Assembly (NCBI RefSeq): GCF_001444505.1 | Contig: NZ_LNDJ01000035.1 | Location: 1-58,229 of the forward strand | DNA length: 58,229 nt | Direction of reading: 5' to 3' | Source: Psychrobacter piscatorii | GTDB lineage: Bacteria; Pseudomonadota; Gammaproteobacteria; Pseudomonadales; Moraxellaceae | In this document: in pieces, positions 1 through 10,034 of the stretch | How positions within the stretch are numbered: the first letter of the stretch is position 1 | Layout of the letters: each line of letters begins with the position of its first letter | Program-made: the position numbers and the translations under genes | Notes under the pieces: generated by a model | The model's database searches: none | Seen by the model: the letters and a program-made list of their open reading frames with translations, nothing else | Told to the model about the DNA's origin: nothing

Positions 1-280
1 TGTTCTTATTTATTGGGGGGATTACCCAACCTACTTACTACTCATATGTTGTTATACGTGTGATATCTGCCTTCCAGTTGATTGAATGGTAAGCAATGTA
101 TCCATTGTCGCTACCTATATGATAGTTAGCTATCCATATAGGTAGGGGCATGTTTAGACAGATCCATTTGGCAATAGTACATAGCTATTCTATTAAGAGT
201 AGATACTCATAATAGAAGGTTAGAGCAGCCTTCCTACTTATAATAGTAGCTACTTACATCATAATTAATAGCTACCAATA
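1..280. other. Left-edge noncoding stretch
   Basis: No reading frame with a ribosome binding site is visible on either strand. The DNA is AT-rich with several short TA-rich words. It probably belongs to the 3' flank of putP and of whatever gene lies left of the window. Confidence 0.5.
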
Positions 281-312
281 AAAAACCTCGCCATTAGTGG
301 CGAGGTTTTTTT
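281..312 (-). terminator. Rho-independent terminator after putP
   Basis: A 12-bp stem (281-292 with 299-310) encloses a 6-nt loop and is flanked by A-runs and T-runs, so it can work in both directions. It lies about 30 nt past the putP stop codon. Confidence 0.9.
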
Positions 313-342
313 ATAGTGATAAGGTAAAGTTACTGTATAAAC

Positions 343-1842
343 CTACTTGTTCAGGTTCAATTCCATCTCTTTGTATTTAGCGGCGACTGATTCTCTTGGG
401 CCACCAGTCATGATACTTACTGCAAAGATAGCGATGGTACTTAAGATAAAGCCTGGAACAATAGCATATAACCAGCTATTTAGTGCCATACCATCTATTT
501 GGAAAGGACCATAGATCCATAAGATAACCGTCAATGCACCCACAACCATACCAGCAACAGCACCATTACGGTTCATGCGGCGCCATGTGAGACTGAAAAT
601 AACCAACGGCCCAAACGCTGCACCAAATCCTGCCCATGCGTTTGATACTAGGTTCAATACTGAGCTGTCTGGATCAGAAGCTAACAAGATAGCAACAATA
701 GCGACCACGACAACTGAGATACGTCCAACCAATACTTGACGAGCTTCTGGTGCATCTCTGTCAAAGAATAGTTTATAAACGTCTTTGGTTAATGAGCTTG
801 ATACTACCAATAGCTGCGATGAGATGGTACTCATGATGGCCGCTAAAATCGCTGCTAATAGGAAACCTGAAACCAACGGGTGGAATAGGAACTGAGTGAA
901 TACTAAAAAGATAGTCTCAGGATCATCTAACGTCATAGCTGTCTTTTGTACATAAGCACGACCAGCAAAACCAGTCATGAGCGCACCAATAAGACTGACA
1001 ATCATCCAGCTCATACCGATATTACGCGCAGTAGGCACATCTCGTACTGAGCGGATTGCCATAAAACGCACAATAATATGCGGCTGACCAAAATATCCTA
1101 AACCCCATGCCATGAGTGAAATGATACCGATGATACTCATACCGCTAGTAATATTTAGTAGGCTTGGATCAATGTTTCTAACGGCTTCAGTCGTGGCTGA
1201 AACACCGCCAAGATCCGTAAAGGCAACGAGAGGTACAATGACCATCGCAAACAGCATGATGATACCCTGAACAAAGTCAGTCATCGATACTGCTAAGAAA
1301 CCACCGAATAGCGTGTAACCGACAACGACGCCAGCAGTCACCCAAAGTCCTGTGGTGTAAGATAGGTTAAGTGAGCTTTCAAAAAGCTTACCACCGCCTA
1401 CGAGACTTGCCGCTGTGTAGACAGTAAAGAATAAAATGATAACCAAAGCGGAGATTACACGCAGCATATGCGATTTATCTTCGAAGCGGTTGGCAAAATA
1501 GTCAGGTAAAGTAATCGCATTATCAGCGACTTCGGTATAAACACGAAGACGCGGTGCTACGATGATATAGTTTAAGAAGGCACCAAGGGTCAAACCAAGT
1601 GCGATCCAAATACTCACCACACCATCTGCATACATATAGCCTGGTAGTCCGAGTAGCAACCAACCTGACATGTCCGATGCGCCTGCTGAAAGTGCAGTAA
1701 CTGCTGGACCTAGATTACGTCCTCCTAAAAGATAACCCTCGGTATCATTGGCTTGCTTAAAATAAGCATAAACACCAATTCCAATCATCACTAAAAAATA
1801 GGCGCCAAGTGATATAAGCACGCCACTAGAAACTCCGTTCAT
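343..1842 (-). CDS. putP: Sodium/proline symporter PutP
   Basis: A 499-residue inner-membrane protein of the sodium:solute symporter family, importing proline with Na+. The length matches E. coli PutP (about 500 residues), and the chain is a string of hydrophobic helices from residue 7 onward. The motif GASDMSGWLLLGLPG (about 54-68) contains Asp57, equivalent to the Na+-binding Asp55 of E. coli PutP. The ATG is preceded by AAGGA at good spacing. It is transcribed alone: a terminator follows the stop, and a terminator-like hairpin lies about 110 nt upstream of the start, so the leader may contain a regulatory element. No putA lies beside it in the window. The family call is secure; proline as the substrate is inferred from close motif similarity. 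Confidence 0.93.
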   Translation of the reverse strand: MNGVSSGVLISLGAYFLVMIGIGVYAYFKQANDTEGYLLGGRNLGPAVTALSAGASDMSGWLLLGLPGYMYADGVVSIWIALGLTLGAFLNYIIVAPRLRVYTEVADNAITLPDYFANRFEDKSHMLRVISALVIILFFTVYTAASLVGGGKLFESSLNLSYTTGLWVTAGVVVGYTLFGGFLAVSMTDFVQGIIMLFAMVIVPLVAFTDLGGVSATTEAVRNIDPSLLNITSGMSIIGIISLMAWGLGYFGQPHIIVRFMAIRSVRDVPTARNIGMSWMIVSLIGALMTGFAGRAYVQKTAMTLDDPETIFLVFTQFLFHPLVSGFLLAAILAAIMSTISSQLLVVSSSLTKDVYKLFFDRDAPEARQVLVGRISVVVVAIVAILLASDPDSSVLNLVSNAWAGFGAAFGPLVIFSLTWRRMNRNGAVAGMVVGALTVILWIYGPFQIDGMALNSWLYAIVPGFILSTIAIFAVSIMTGGPRESVAAKYKEMELNLNK

Positions 1843-1952
1843 ATAAGTTATCCTTAACCAACATCGTTGGCTTTAATTATTTTTTAACTATAAAAGTTCT
1901 GTCCTAAAAGACGATACCTCAAACAAAATATCTCAAACAATGTTTAAAGACA

Positions 1953-1987
1953 AAAAAAGCCATTAATTAAGACATAATGGCTTTTTT
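1953..1987 (-). terminator. Terminator-like hairpin upstream of putP
   Basis: A 13-bp perfect stem (1953-1965 with 1975-1987) with a 9-nt loop and A/T runs on both sides. It is about 110 nt upstream of the putP start and 330 nt downstream of the LysR stop. It may end the LysR transcript, end a small RNA, or act as an attenuator in the putP leader. Confidence 0.7.
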
Positions 1988-1989
1988 CA

Positions 1990-2317
1990 GTACCTTTTGT
2001 AGTTTTATATGATTGATGTCGTTATATGGCTAGCACTCATATAGAGATAGAGAACAATGGGAACCTCGCATTCCACTTATCTGCTGTTATTGCTCGCATC
2101 TGCTATTTATATATGAGTATTAGCAACCTACATAACCAATCAGCGAAACCATTAAACCTACTGTTAACCATCATATCTTACTAGAAGTATTCAATATATG
2201 ACTATCAGTGTCCTTGTGGTAAATTTTTGTTATTAAAACAACGTCAAGCATATTATAACGTATGAGAGTCACAAATGCGAATAGCTTAAATACCTAAATT
2301 GTTGTATTGGGAAGTTT
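1990..2317 (-). other. Noncoding stretch with distant inverted repeat
   Basis: No gene is seen. An imperfect inverted repeat (2029-2043 against 2110-2124, 13 of 15 positions complementary) could fold a long stem in RNA. Read on the minus strand it is followed by the hairpin at 1953-1987, so a small RNA or structured leader is possible. No convincing promoter was found. Confidence 0.3.
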
Positions 2318-3190
2318 TTACTCAATCGGCGCCAGCAAATCTAGTAGTGCGGTTACGCTACTAGATTGTGTTAGCTTCGGATTGATAACCACACCTAAAT
2401 AACGTTGTAATTCAATATTGTCTGCCATATCGATACGTTCCAAATCTTGACTGACCATAGTTTGCGGAAGGACTGACCAACCCAGTCCAACAGAAACCAG
2501 CATCCGAATAGATTCAAGTGGATTGGTACTCATCGTGGCATAAGGTTTTAGGTTATGCTTAGCAAACTCAGCCAAAGTAATCTGACTGGTAAAGGTATTG
2601 GCAGACGGTAGAATAGCAGGATAGCGTGCTAACTGCTCTAAAGTGACATTAGATTTGGTCGCCAAAGGTGACAAAGTACCCGTCATAAAATAAAGTGGAT
2701 CTGACCAAAGCGTGTGATAGGTCAGGCGTTTATCGTATACAGGCGGTAGCGTGACAAACGCCAACGATAAATCACCATCTAATACGGCTTTATGTGCTTT
2801 TTCTGAATCGACAAAATGAACTTCTAACTGAACAGCAGGATAAGTCTGAATAAAATGCTTAAGCACGGGTGCTAGATGATGTAAACCAATATGATGGCTT
2901 GTGCCAATTACAAGCTTGCCAGAGACGATATGCTGGGAATGCTGCAAGTTAATCTTGAAGTTCTCATAATCTTCCAACCAACGTTTTGCATGTGGCAGCA
3001 TCTCACTAGCTGCCTGCGTGGGCACAATCCCGCGGCCTACAGTATCAAATAAAGTAATGTTAAACTCATCTTCCAAATTTTTGATGCGCTTACTGACGGC
3101 AGGCTGAGTAATGAACAGCTTTTCTGCGGCACCTGAAATACTGCCAGTGTGCATAACGGTAACGAATGTCGTCAAGTTTGTGGTGTTCAA
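2318..3190 (-). CDS. LysR-family regulator divergent from leuCDB
   Basis: A 290-residue LysR-type transcriptional regulator. It has an N-terminal winged helix-turn-helix (residues about 3-62, with the typical segment GAAEKLFITQPAVSKRIKNL) and a C-terminal periplasmic-binding-like effector domain. The start is a TTG, chosen because AAGGAAA sits about five bases upstream and the next ATG (residue 13) would cut into the DNA-binding domain. It is transcribed away from leuC across a 473-bp gap. The same divergent LysR/leuC arrangement occurs in Pseudomonas, which suggests control of the leu genes, but the effector is unknown and the function is inferred from position only. Confidence 0.88.
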   Translation of the reverse strand: MNTTNLTTFVTVMHTGSISGAAEKLFITQPAVSKRIKNLEDEFNITLFDTVGRGIVPTQAASEMLPHAKRWLEDYENFKINLQHSQHIVSGKLVIGTSHHIGLHHLAPVLKHFIQTYPAVQLEVHFVDSEKAHKAVLDGDLSLAFVTLPPVYDKRLTYHTLWSDPLYFMTGTLSPLATKSNVTLEQLARYPAILPSANTFTSQITLAEFAKHNLKPYATMSTNPLESIRMLVSVGLGWSVLPQTMVSQDLERIDMADNIELQRYLGVVINPKLTQSSSVTALLDLLAPIE

Positions 3191-3663
3191 ACGGATTTCC
3201 TTAGCTACTTTATGAGCTATAAATAAAAGTGGGCTGAGCCAATGATAACGTATTAAAAATAAAAGTTTGCATCTGGTTAAAAATCATCAATTATTATTAT
3301 AGGATTTGCCTGCTATAATCACAAGATATCAAGGCGTATTGTCACATATTTATTCTTTTAAATTGATTATTTGCAGTCTCAAGCGTGTTTTAGGCGCTGC
3401 TTATAGCCACAAATCTAAAATTATTAATGAATAATATTTATACTACACAAAATATAGCAATTCTAGAATATATATTTCAATAGCATTGATTAGGTAGAAG
3501 TTATTGCAAAATGATGCTCTCACACAAATCATGAAGAGCTATCATGCAGTTAAATACGACATTATAGATAAATCTAATCGTTAATTGAACAAACAGAACC
3601 TTAGCTTACCAACAGGTGAGCAAGCGAAAATCAAGTCAGTAGTAATTAATAAAGGATAGCATC
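3191..3663 (+). promoter_or_regulatory. Divergent lysR-leuC control region
   Basis: A 473-bp gap with no gene. The best promoter toward leuC is an extended -10 (TGCTATAAT, 3311-3319) with no good -35, which would give a leader of about 340 nt. No leucine-rich leader peptide is visible: a 17-codon frame at 3531 has no leucine codons and no ribosome binding site. Attenuation by leucyl-tRNA is therefore not supported. Confidence 0.45.
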
Positions 3664-5082
3664 ATGGCCGGTCAAACTTTATATGACAAACTTTGGAATG
3701 CTCATGAAGTCACCAAGCGTGACGACGGTTCGAGCTTAATTTATATCGATCGCCATCTGTTGCATGAAGTGACGAGTCCACAAGCGTTTGAAGGGTTGGA
3801 GCTTGCCAATAGAGCACCATGGCGTTTGTCTGCCAATATCGCCAGTCCTGACCACAATGTGCCAACAGTCACCAAAGAGCGCTCAGCAGGTGTCCCTGGT
3901 ATTAAAGACAAGGTATCACGTCTACAGGTTGTCACATTGGATGAGAACTGCACCAAATTTGATATCGCAGAATTTACAATCAACGATGCGCGTCAAGGAA
4001 TTTTGCATGTCGTTGGTCCTGAGCAAGGTCTTGTGTTGCCAGGTATGACCGTTGTTTGCGGTGATTCGCATACAGCGACACATGGCGCACTTGGTTGCTT
4101 GGCACATGGTATCGGCACTTCTGAAGTTGAGCACGTATTGGCAACGCAGTGCTTGATCCAAAAGAAATCAAAAAATATGCAAATCCGCGTCACTGGTCAA
4201 CTTGGTGCGGGCGTGACCTCAAAAGACGTCGTGCTGGCCATTATTGCGAAGATCGGTACGGCAGGCGGAACTGGACATGCGATTGAATTTGCAGGTCAAG
4301 TGTTTGAAGACATGAGTATGGAAAGTCGTATGACTGTCTGTAACATGGCAATTGAGGCTGGTGCTCGCGTGGGTATGGTTGCCGTTGATGATACGACGAT
4401 AGACTATGTTAAAGGTCGCCCGTACGCGCCAAACGAGTCACAGTGGCCACAAGCTGAAGCCTACTGGCGTACATTATATTCAGATGATGACGCAGTATTT
4501 GATACCGTGGTTGAGATCGATGGTAGCCAAATAGCACCGCAAGTATCTTGGGGTACCTCGCCTGAGATGGTCGTTGATATCACCCAATCGGTACCGACAC
4601 CTGACCAAGCCATTGATGAAGCCCAAGAAGAGGGTTGGTTACGCGCATATACCTATATGGGTTTAGAAGCTGGTCAGAAAATCACGGACATTCAGCTTGA
4701 TCGTATATTTATTGGCTCATGTACCAATTCGCGTATCGAAGATTTGCGGGACGCTGCGGCAGTTATCAAAGGACGTAAAGTGGCGGATAATATCAAAGAA
4801 GCCATCGTTGTTGCAGGCTCTGGACAAGTAAAACTACAAGCAGAGGCTGAAGGTTTAGATGCTTTGTTTACTGAAGCGGGTTTTGAATGGCGTGAGCCGG
4901 GTTGCTCAATGTGTCTTGCCATGAATGCTGACAAACTTGAGCCGCAAGAGCATTGTGCATCGACGTCTAATCGTAATTTTGAAGGTCGTCAGGGTAATGG
5001 TGGTCGTACGCATTTGGTCAGTCCAGCAATGGCAGCTGCAGCAGCGTTGGCAGGTCATTTTGTAGACGTTCGTACGTTTTAA
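3664..5082 (+). CDS. leuC: 3-isopropylmalate dehydratase large subunit LeuC
   Basis: The 472-residue catalytic subunit of isopropylmalate isomerase, which converts 2- to 3-isopropylmalate in leucine synthesis together with LeuD. It belongs to the aconitase superfamily. The [4Fe-4S] ligands are visible as Cys353 (GSCTNSR), Cys414 and Cys417 (GCSMC), matching the known E. coli pattern. Other family signatures include [12 protein letters not shown] (133-144). The ATG follows AAAGGA at good spacing. It is the first gene of a leuC-leuD-lipoprotein-leuB run. The gap of 141 nt to leuD is long for subunits of one enzyme, and no terminator is seen in it. Confidence 0.97.
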   Translation: MAGQTLYDKLWNAHEVTKRDDGSSLIYIDRHLLHEVTSPQAFEGLELANRAPWRLSANIASPDHNVPTVTKERSAGVPGIKDKVSRLQVVTLDENCTKFDIAEFTINDARQGILHVVGPEQGLVLPGMTVVCGDSHTATHGALGCLAHGIGTSEVEHVLATQCLIQKKSKNMQIRVTGQLGAGVTSKDVVLAIIAKIGTAGGTGHAIEFAGQVFEDMSMESRMTVCNMAIEAGARVGMVAVDDTTIDYVKGRPYAPNESQWPQAEAYWRTLYSDDDAVFDTVVEIDGSQIAPQVSWGTSPEMVVDITQSVPTPDQAIDEAQEEGWLRAYTYMGLEAGQKITDIQLDRIFIGSCTNSRIEDLRDAAAVIKGRKVADNIKEAIVVAGSGQVKLQAEAEGLDALFTEAGFEWREPGCSMCLAMNADKLEPQEHCASTSNRNFEGRQGNGGRTHLVSPAMAAAAALAGHFVDVRTF

Positions 5083-5223
5083 GACTGATAATAAGTAGCT
5101 GATATCATGCTTATATCAACGATAAATATATGAGCATGGTGTCAAAACGGTAAAAATTTATTTACTGTTTAATACGCTTATCAAGATCGTCAGCCAGCAA
5201 AAATATAATTGATAGGAAATTTT

Positions 5224-5874
5224 ATGCAAGCTTATAACACCCAAACCGGTATCGTTTGCCCACTTGATCGCGCAAACGTCGATACCGATCAAATTATCGC
5301 AAAACAGTTTTTGAAGTCTATTAAACGTACAGGCTTTGGCGTGAATTTATTTGATGATTGGCGCTATCTTGATGAAGGATATCCAGGCCAAGACCACAGC
5401 ACACGTGTTATCAATCCAGACTTTGTATTGAATAAACCCCGCTATCAAGGCGCTACTATATTGCTAGCACGCAGAAACTTTGGCTGTGGCTCTAGTCGTG
5501 AGCATGCACCTTGGGCGCTTTCTGAGTATGGCTTTCGTACGATTATCGCACCAAGCTTTGCTGATATCTTTTACAATAACTGCTTTAAAAATGGCATGTT
5601 ACCGATTGTACTAGATGAAGCGATTGTGGATACCTTAATGAAGGCGACTGTTGCTAATGAAGGCTATGAGCTGACGGCAGATCTTGAGCGTCAGGTAGTC
5701 ATCACACCAACAGGCGAAGAGTATGCCTTTGAAGTGGATGCTTTTCGCAAACATTGCTTGTTAAATGGGCTAGATGATATCGGTTTAACCTTGCAGCAAA
5801 GCGATGCTATCAAAGACTACGAGCATAAAATGATGCAAAAAACGCCGTGGATCTTTAACGACGTACGCGCTTAG
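5224..5874 (+). CDS. leuD: 3-isopropylmalate dehydratase small subunit LeuD
   Basis: The 216-residue small subunit that closes over the LeuC active site. Family signatures are visible: [13 protein letters not shown] near the N-terminus and [15 protein letters not shown] in the middle. The frame extends five codons upstream to a TTG at 5209, but the ATG at 5224 has AGGAA six bases before it and gives the usual family length, so it is taken as the start. Confidence 0.96.
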   Translation: MQAYNTQTGIVCPLDRANVDTDQIIAKQFLKSIKRTGFGVNLFDDWRYLDEGYPGQDHSTRVINPDFVLNKPRYQGATILLARRNFGCGSSREHAPWALSEYGFRTIIAPSFADIFYNNCFKNGMLPIVLDEAIVDTLMKATVANEGYELTADLERQVVITPTGEEYAFEVDAFRKHCLLNGLDDIGLTLQQSDAIKDYEHKMMQKTPWIFNDVRA

Positions 5875-6013
5875 GTAAGGATTTTATGATGCCTTGCTCA
5901 CAAAACCGCTGGCCAGTCGCAACGCATCGTTGAGTTATGGCGGTGAACTGGCTAAAATGAAGGGTAGTTTTTACCATACTTTATTATCTCTCTTATGAAT
6001 AGTAGCCGCCATT

Positions 6014-6733
6014 ATGAATAAAAAACGTTATGCTCTATCGACAAGTACGATTGTTGCTGCAAGCTTATTTTTGTCAGGCTGCCAGCTATTGACGGGCTAT
6101 CAAAAAATAGATGAGGCAGAAAGTGCTAAAGCGTGGGTAGGTAAGATTCAACCCGTTGCTGGCGAAGTAAACATCGCGTGCGTGGGTACTTACCACTGTG
6201 AAATCGTGCAAATAGATAAGACACTGGTTATTTCTCCTGACAATCATGAGCCAGTTAATCATCAGATTGTAGCGTCTTTACCAAATTATAAAGGCACTGC
6301 AACGCCCCAAATCGGCATAGAGATGACACCGCTCATGAGTAAAAACTCTATGAAGATAGTGCCATTAGCCGCATCTGGTATGCCAGGGTTGACCAACTAT
6401 TATGCACGGGTGATGCCTGCAAAACGTGAAGTCCATGTCAATTTTTATCCAGAGAATAACATGGGATACGTTGAGCGTTTTGCGATGATTCATGATTTTG
6501 CGGACGCAGGTACTTATCAGCTGCGCGCTTATCAAAAGAAGAACAGCGAAAAATCAGGCAGTCTATTGGACACAGCGTCGCCTGAGCCTTTATGTATTGA
6601 TCTATTACAAGGTAATAAGGTGCAGCGCCGATTCTGTAAACAGTTAGGGTCTGAGCACCAAGGTGAGTTTGTAGAGACAGGCATGGTCAAAGCAGTAACG
6701 TCAGCATCTAAATCTAAAAAGACCACAGCGTAA
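6014..6733 (+). CDS. Lipoprotein of unknown function between leuD and leuB
   Basis: A 239-residue protein with a lipoprotein signal peptide: positive N-terminus, hydrophobic core and lipobox LSGC with Cys23 as the lipidated residue. Residue +2 is Gln, so the outer membrane is likely. The rest is a single soluble domain without recognised motifs and a Lys/Ser/Thr-rich C-terminal tail. The ribosome binding site is weak. It lies 139 nt after leuD and 39 nt before leuB, so it is probably co-transcribed with leucine synthesis genes although it has no visible link to the pathway. I do not recognise the family. Confidence 0.8.
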   Translation: MNKKRYALSTSTIVAASLFLSGCQLLTGYQKIDEAESAKAWVGKIQPVAGEVNIACVGTYHCEIVQIDKTLVISPDNHEPVNHQIVASLPNYKGTATPQIGIEMTPLMSKNSMKIVPLAASGMPGLTNYYARVMPAKREVHVNFYPENNMGYVERFAMIHDFADAGTYQLRAYQKKNSEKSGSLLDTASPEPLCIDLLQGNKVQRRFCKQLGSEHQGEFVETGMVKAVTSASKSKKTTA

Positions 6734-6772
6734 TAAAAATTAATTGATAAAAATATATCCAAAAGGATTAGT

Positions 6773-7876
6773 ATGGCAACGATTTTAACATTAGCGGGCG
6801 ATGGTATTGGCCCTGAAATCATGACTCAAGCCATCGACGTGCTTAAGGCCGTCAATGAGAAGTTTTCACTTGATTTGACATTAGAGTCTGGATTGATCGG
6901 TGGTGTGGCTATTGATTCCACAGGTGAGCCTTTACCTGATGAAACGTTAGCGCGTGCACGTGCAGCAGATGCTGTATTATTAGGCGCTGTCGGCGGCCCT
7001 AAATGGGATACGATTGAGCGTAGTAAGCGCCCTGAGCGCGGTCTGCTTAAAATCCGTGGTGAGCTGGGTTTGTTTGCCAATTTACGTGTGGCAAAGCTTT
7101 ATCCGCAGCTAGCCAATGCGTCAAGTATCAAGCCTGAAATTATATCTGGTTTAGATTTGCTAATTGTTCGCGAACTGACGGGTGGCATTTATTTTGGTGA
7201 GCCACGTGGTATTCGCACACTAGAAAATGGTGAGCAGCAAGGCTATAACACGATGGTGTACAGCACCAGTGAGATTCAGCGTATCGGTAAAGTTGCTTTT
7301 GAATTAGCAAAAACCCGCGCCCAAGCCGCAGGTACAGCGGCCAAAGTATGTTCAGTAGACAAAGCCAACGTCTTAGAAGTGACTGAGCTGTGGAAGCAAA
7401 CAATGATTCAGATGCAGCAAGCAGAGTATAATGATGTGGCGTTATCGCACATGTATGCTGACAATGCTTGTATGCAGTTGATCAAAGATCCTAAGCAGTT
7501 TGATGTCATGGTAACAGGCAATATGTTTGGTGACATCTTATCTGATGAAGCGGCAATGTTGACCGGTTCTATTGGTATGTTGCCATCAGCGAGCTTAGAT
7601 GAGTCTGGCAAAGGCATGTATGAGCCATGTCATGGTTCTGCGCCTGATATCGCTGGGCAAGACAAAGCCAATCCATTGGCGACTATTTTGTCTGTCGCTA
7701 TGATGCTGCGTTATACCTTTAAACAAGAGGAAGCTGCACAAGCGATCGAGCAAGCAGTCAGTGATGTGCTTGATGATGGCTTGCGTACGCTTGATATTTT
7801 AGACAGCAGTGAAGCTGGACTCAAGCAAGTGGGCTGCCAAGAGATGGGGCAAGCGGTATTGGCCAAACTGGTATAA
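6773..7876 (+). CDS. leuB: 3-isopropylmalate dehydrogenase LeuB
   Basis: A 367-residue NAD-dependent enzyme that oxidatively decarboxylates 3-isopropylmalate to 2-oxoisocaproate in leucine synthesis. It begins with the family signature [10 protein letters not shown]. The metal/substrate segment [19 protein letters not shown] lies near residues 244-262, and [12 protein letters not shown] forms part of the NAD site. The ATG follows AAGGA at good spacing. It is the last gene of the leu run; a terminator follows about 65 nt downstream. Confidence 0.97.
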   Translation: MATILTLAGDGIGPEIMTQAIDVLKAVNEKFSLDLTLESGLIGGVAIDSTGEPLPDETLARARAADAVLLGAVGGPKWDTIERSKRPERGLLKIRGELGLFANLRVAKLYPQLANASSIKPEIISGLDLLIVRELTGGIYFGEPRGIRTLENGEQQGYNTMVYSTSEIQRIGKVAFELAKTRAQAAGTAAKVCSVDKANVLEVTELWKQTMIQMQQAEYNDVALSHMYADNACMQLIKDPKQFDVMVTGNMFGDILSDEAAMLTGSIGMLPSASLDESGKGMYEPCHGSAPDIAGQDKANPLATILSVAMMLRYTFKQEEAAQAIEQAVSDVLDDGLRTLDILDSSEAGLKQVGCQEMGQAVLAKLV

Positions 7877-7940
7877 GTCAGCTAATCTAGTGCAGACCCT
7901 TTTTATGTAGTTTTCACAGTCTAATCTCGTTCATTTTATA

Positions 7941-7973
7941 CCCATAAGTTGCTGAGCAATTTATGGGTTTTTT
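7941..7973 (+). terminator. Terminator after leuB
   Basis: A 7-bp stem CCCATAA/TTATGGG (7941-7947 with 7961-7967) followed by six T. It is located as expected for the end of the leu transcript. Confidence 0.8.
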
Positions 7974-8170
7974 ATTTTATATGGTATTGAGTCATGCCTT
8001 ATTGTAAACAGATCAGTGTGTTTGTTCACCCTATTAACAAATGCACAGTAGGAAGAGTCAGTTATTAACATAAAGCTGTTAGGGAATAGTGGTAGGGCTA
8101 TGGCAATATATTTCTATAATAAATTTTTCGATATTTTTTGATATATGGTAACTATTTAGGGAGTTTTTTT

Positions 8171-9445
8171 ATGTCTCAATTACTTAAGGTTGGCAGCCTT
8201 GCTATAGCGATGGGTACAGCGTCCGCATTATTAGTGGGTTGCAGCAGCAATGCTAATAGTACTGAAAATAGCGCACAAACGACTAATGAGAGCAAGTCGT
8301 CTAATAGTGGTATGACAGACACTACAACAGATAATAATAACAATGCAGGCACCGAAGCAGAGATGAGTACTAGTAGCAATCAATCTACTAGTAACCAAAC
8401 TAGTGGTCAAAATATGGATGCTGATACGATGGACAGCACGATGACTGATAGTAACGATATCAGTCCAGTCACCAACGGTGTCAGTCAGCAAATAGAGGGT
8501 AATAGCAAAGCCGCAAATTCGCTAAATAAATTATTAACCAAAATTGAATACAGTACAGAAAATCTATCAGAAACTGCTAAAAAGGTAAATGAAGCAACAT
8601 GGAAAGCTGATACCAAAATTGATCGTAATGTTGCTACCAAATTACAAGCGCTACTGAACTGGAATCATAGTGGTGTGGGTGCAGTGGATGGCTATTGGGG
8701 CAAAAACACGCGTAAAGCCATGCAAGCTTTTCAAAAGGCTCAAGGATTACCAGTAACTGAAGCGGTCAATGAAGAGACGTGGCAAGCATTGACTAAGAAT
8801 TCTACGCTTACTTCACAGCCTGTATTGGTCAGTTATCAGTTAACCGACGCTGATGTAAACGTTAAGACAACTCAGATTCCTGCTAGTGCTGAAGCCAAAG
8901 CCAAGCTAGATGGTATGTATTATGAAAGCGTCCTTGAAGCCTTGGGCGAAAAATTTCATATCAGTCGTGATTATCTTAAATCACTCAACCCCAATGCCAG
9001 TTTTAAAAGCGGGGAAACCATCATCGTCTATAACCCAGGCAACCCTAATACAACACCAGTGAGGCGAGTGGTCGCTGATAAAGACACGCAAACCTTATAT
9101 GCATACGATGACAGTGATAATCTGGTTGCCAGTTATCCAACCACAGTAGGTAGCACAGCAACACCGTCACCAACGGGTACGCATAAGGTCAAAGTCAAAA
9201 TTCACGAGCCAAATTACACCTATACTAGTGATGATGACGAGAAATCTATTATCCCGCCAGGTCCTAACAATCCTGTTGGGGTGGTATGGATTGGCCTTAG
9301 CAAACCATCGTATGGCATTCATGGATCACCCGATCCTGAACGTATCAGTCGTCAGGCATCAGCAGGTTGTGTTCGCCTCACTAACTGGGATGCACTGAGC
9401 CTATTAGGTGTTATCAAGAACGATGCCACTGTCGAGTTCAAATAA
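8171..9445 (+). CDS. L,D-transpeptidase lipoprotein with peptidoglycan-binding and LysM-like parts
   Basis: A 424-residue cell-wall enzyme that forms or remodels L,D-crosslinks or attaches proteins to peptidoglycan. The ATG at 8171 has GGGAG upstream; an earlier TTG at 8138 has none. A lipobox LVGC (Cys24) ends the signal peptide. A Ser/Thr/Asn-rich linker follows to about residue 105, then a PG_binding_1 domain (about 150-205, with AVDGYWGKNTRKAMQAFQ), a LysM-like segment (about 250-290) and a C-terminal YkuD domain. The catalytic motif HGSPDPERISRQASAGC gives His384 and Cys400. It is transcribed alone, with a terminator after it. The exact role (crosslinking or lipoprotein anchoring) cannot be told. 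Confidence 0.92.
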   Translation: MSQLLKVGSLAIAMGTASALLVGCSSNANSTENSAQTTNESKSSNSGMTDTTTDNNNNAGTEAEMSTSSNQSTSNQTSGQNMDADTMDSTMTDSNDISPVTNGVSQQIEGNSKAANSLNKLLTKIEYSTENLSETAKKVNEATWKADTKIDRNVATKLQALLNWNHSGVGAVDGYWGKNTRKAMQAFQKAQGLPVTEAVNEETWQALTKNSTLTSQPVLVSYQLTDADVNVKTTQIPASAEAKAKLDGMYYESVLEALGEKFHISRDYLKSLNPNASFKSGETIIVYNPGNPNTTPVRRVVADKDTQTLYAYDDSDNLVASYPTTVGSTATPSPTGTHKVKVKIHEPNYTYTSDDDEKSIIPPGPNNPVGVVWIGLSKPSYGIHGSPDPERISRQASAGCVRLTNWDALSLLGVIKNDATVEFK

Positions 9446-9479
9446 CTCATCGTTTAATTGTTTCATAAAACGCAGACAA

Positions 9480-9511
9480 AAAAATACCGCTGAAATTTAG
9501 CGGTATTTTTT
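9480..9511 (+). terminator. Terminator after the L,D-transpeptidase gene
   Basis: An 11-bp perfect stem (9481-9491 with 9499-9509), 7-nt loop and flanking A and T runs, so it could serve both strands. Confidence 0.88.
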
Positions 9512-9701
9512 ATGGTAAAACAAACAGCGAACACTAAATAGCTAAAACAGTGATAGGCAATAATGAGCAGGTTAGCGTTTTCATTATTATTATCAGTCAA
9601 ACCACTCAAGCGTCTATATCAGCTATCAGCGATAAAGTAGCTATTTGGTTATTGGCTGTATTTTTATAAATACTTTCATAACCATATGAGTTGGCGAGTA
9701 T

Positions 9702-9923
9702 TTAGTTTTTACCACGGTAAGTAATACGACCTTTAGATAGGTCATAAGGGGTCATTTCAACCTTAACTTTATCACCTGTCAAGATACGAATATAGTGCTT
9801 ACGCATCTTACCTGAGATGTGTGCAATGATTTCGTGTCCGTTTTCTAAACGAACTTTGAACAAAGTGTTAGGAAGGGTATCAATGACTTCGCCTTCAAAT
9901 TCGATAATATCGTCTTTTGCCAT
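9702..9923 (-). CDS. infA: Translation initiation factor IF-1
   Basis: A 73-residue S1/OB-fold protein that occupies the ribosomal A site during initiation. The sequence is very close to E. coli IF-1, including HISGKMRK and [10 protein letters not shown]. The frame extends four codons upstream to a TTG, but MAKDD is the universal N-terminus, so the ATG at 9923 is used. No clear Shine-Dalgarno sequence precedes it. Confidence 0.97.
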   Translation of the reverse strand: MAKDDIIEFEGEVIDTLPNTLFKVRLENGHEIIAHISGKMRKHYIRILTGDKVKVEMTPYDLSKGRITYRGKN

Positions 9924-10034
9924 AATTTGTATCAATCAATTAAAAATAAGCCCATATTATACGTAAGTTAGCAGATTAAAGCAATACAGAACCTGGTTTT
10001 GACTTGACAGCATGTAAGTGATATGTATGCTAAT

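Noticed and set aside
3531..3584. Possible leucine leader peptide before leuC
   Set aside because: The short frame contains no leucine codons, no binding site and is followed by no terminator hairpin.
3741..4193. Several minus-strand frames inside leuC
   Set aside because: Shadows of a highly conserved gene; no binding sites and no family motifs.
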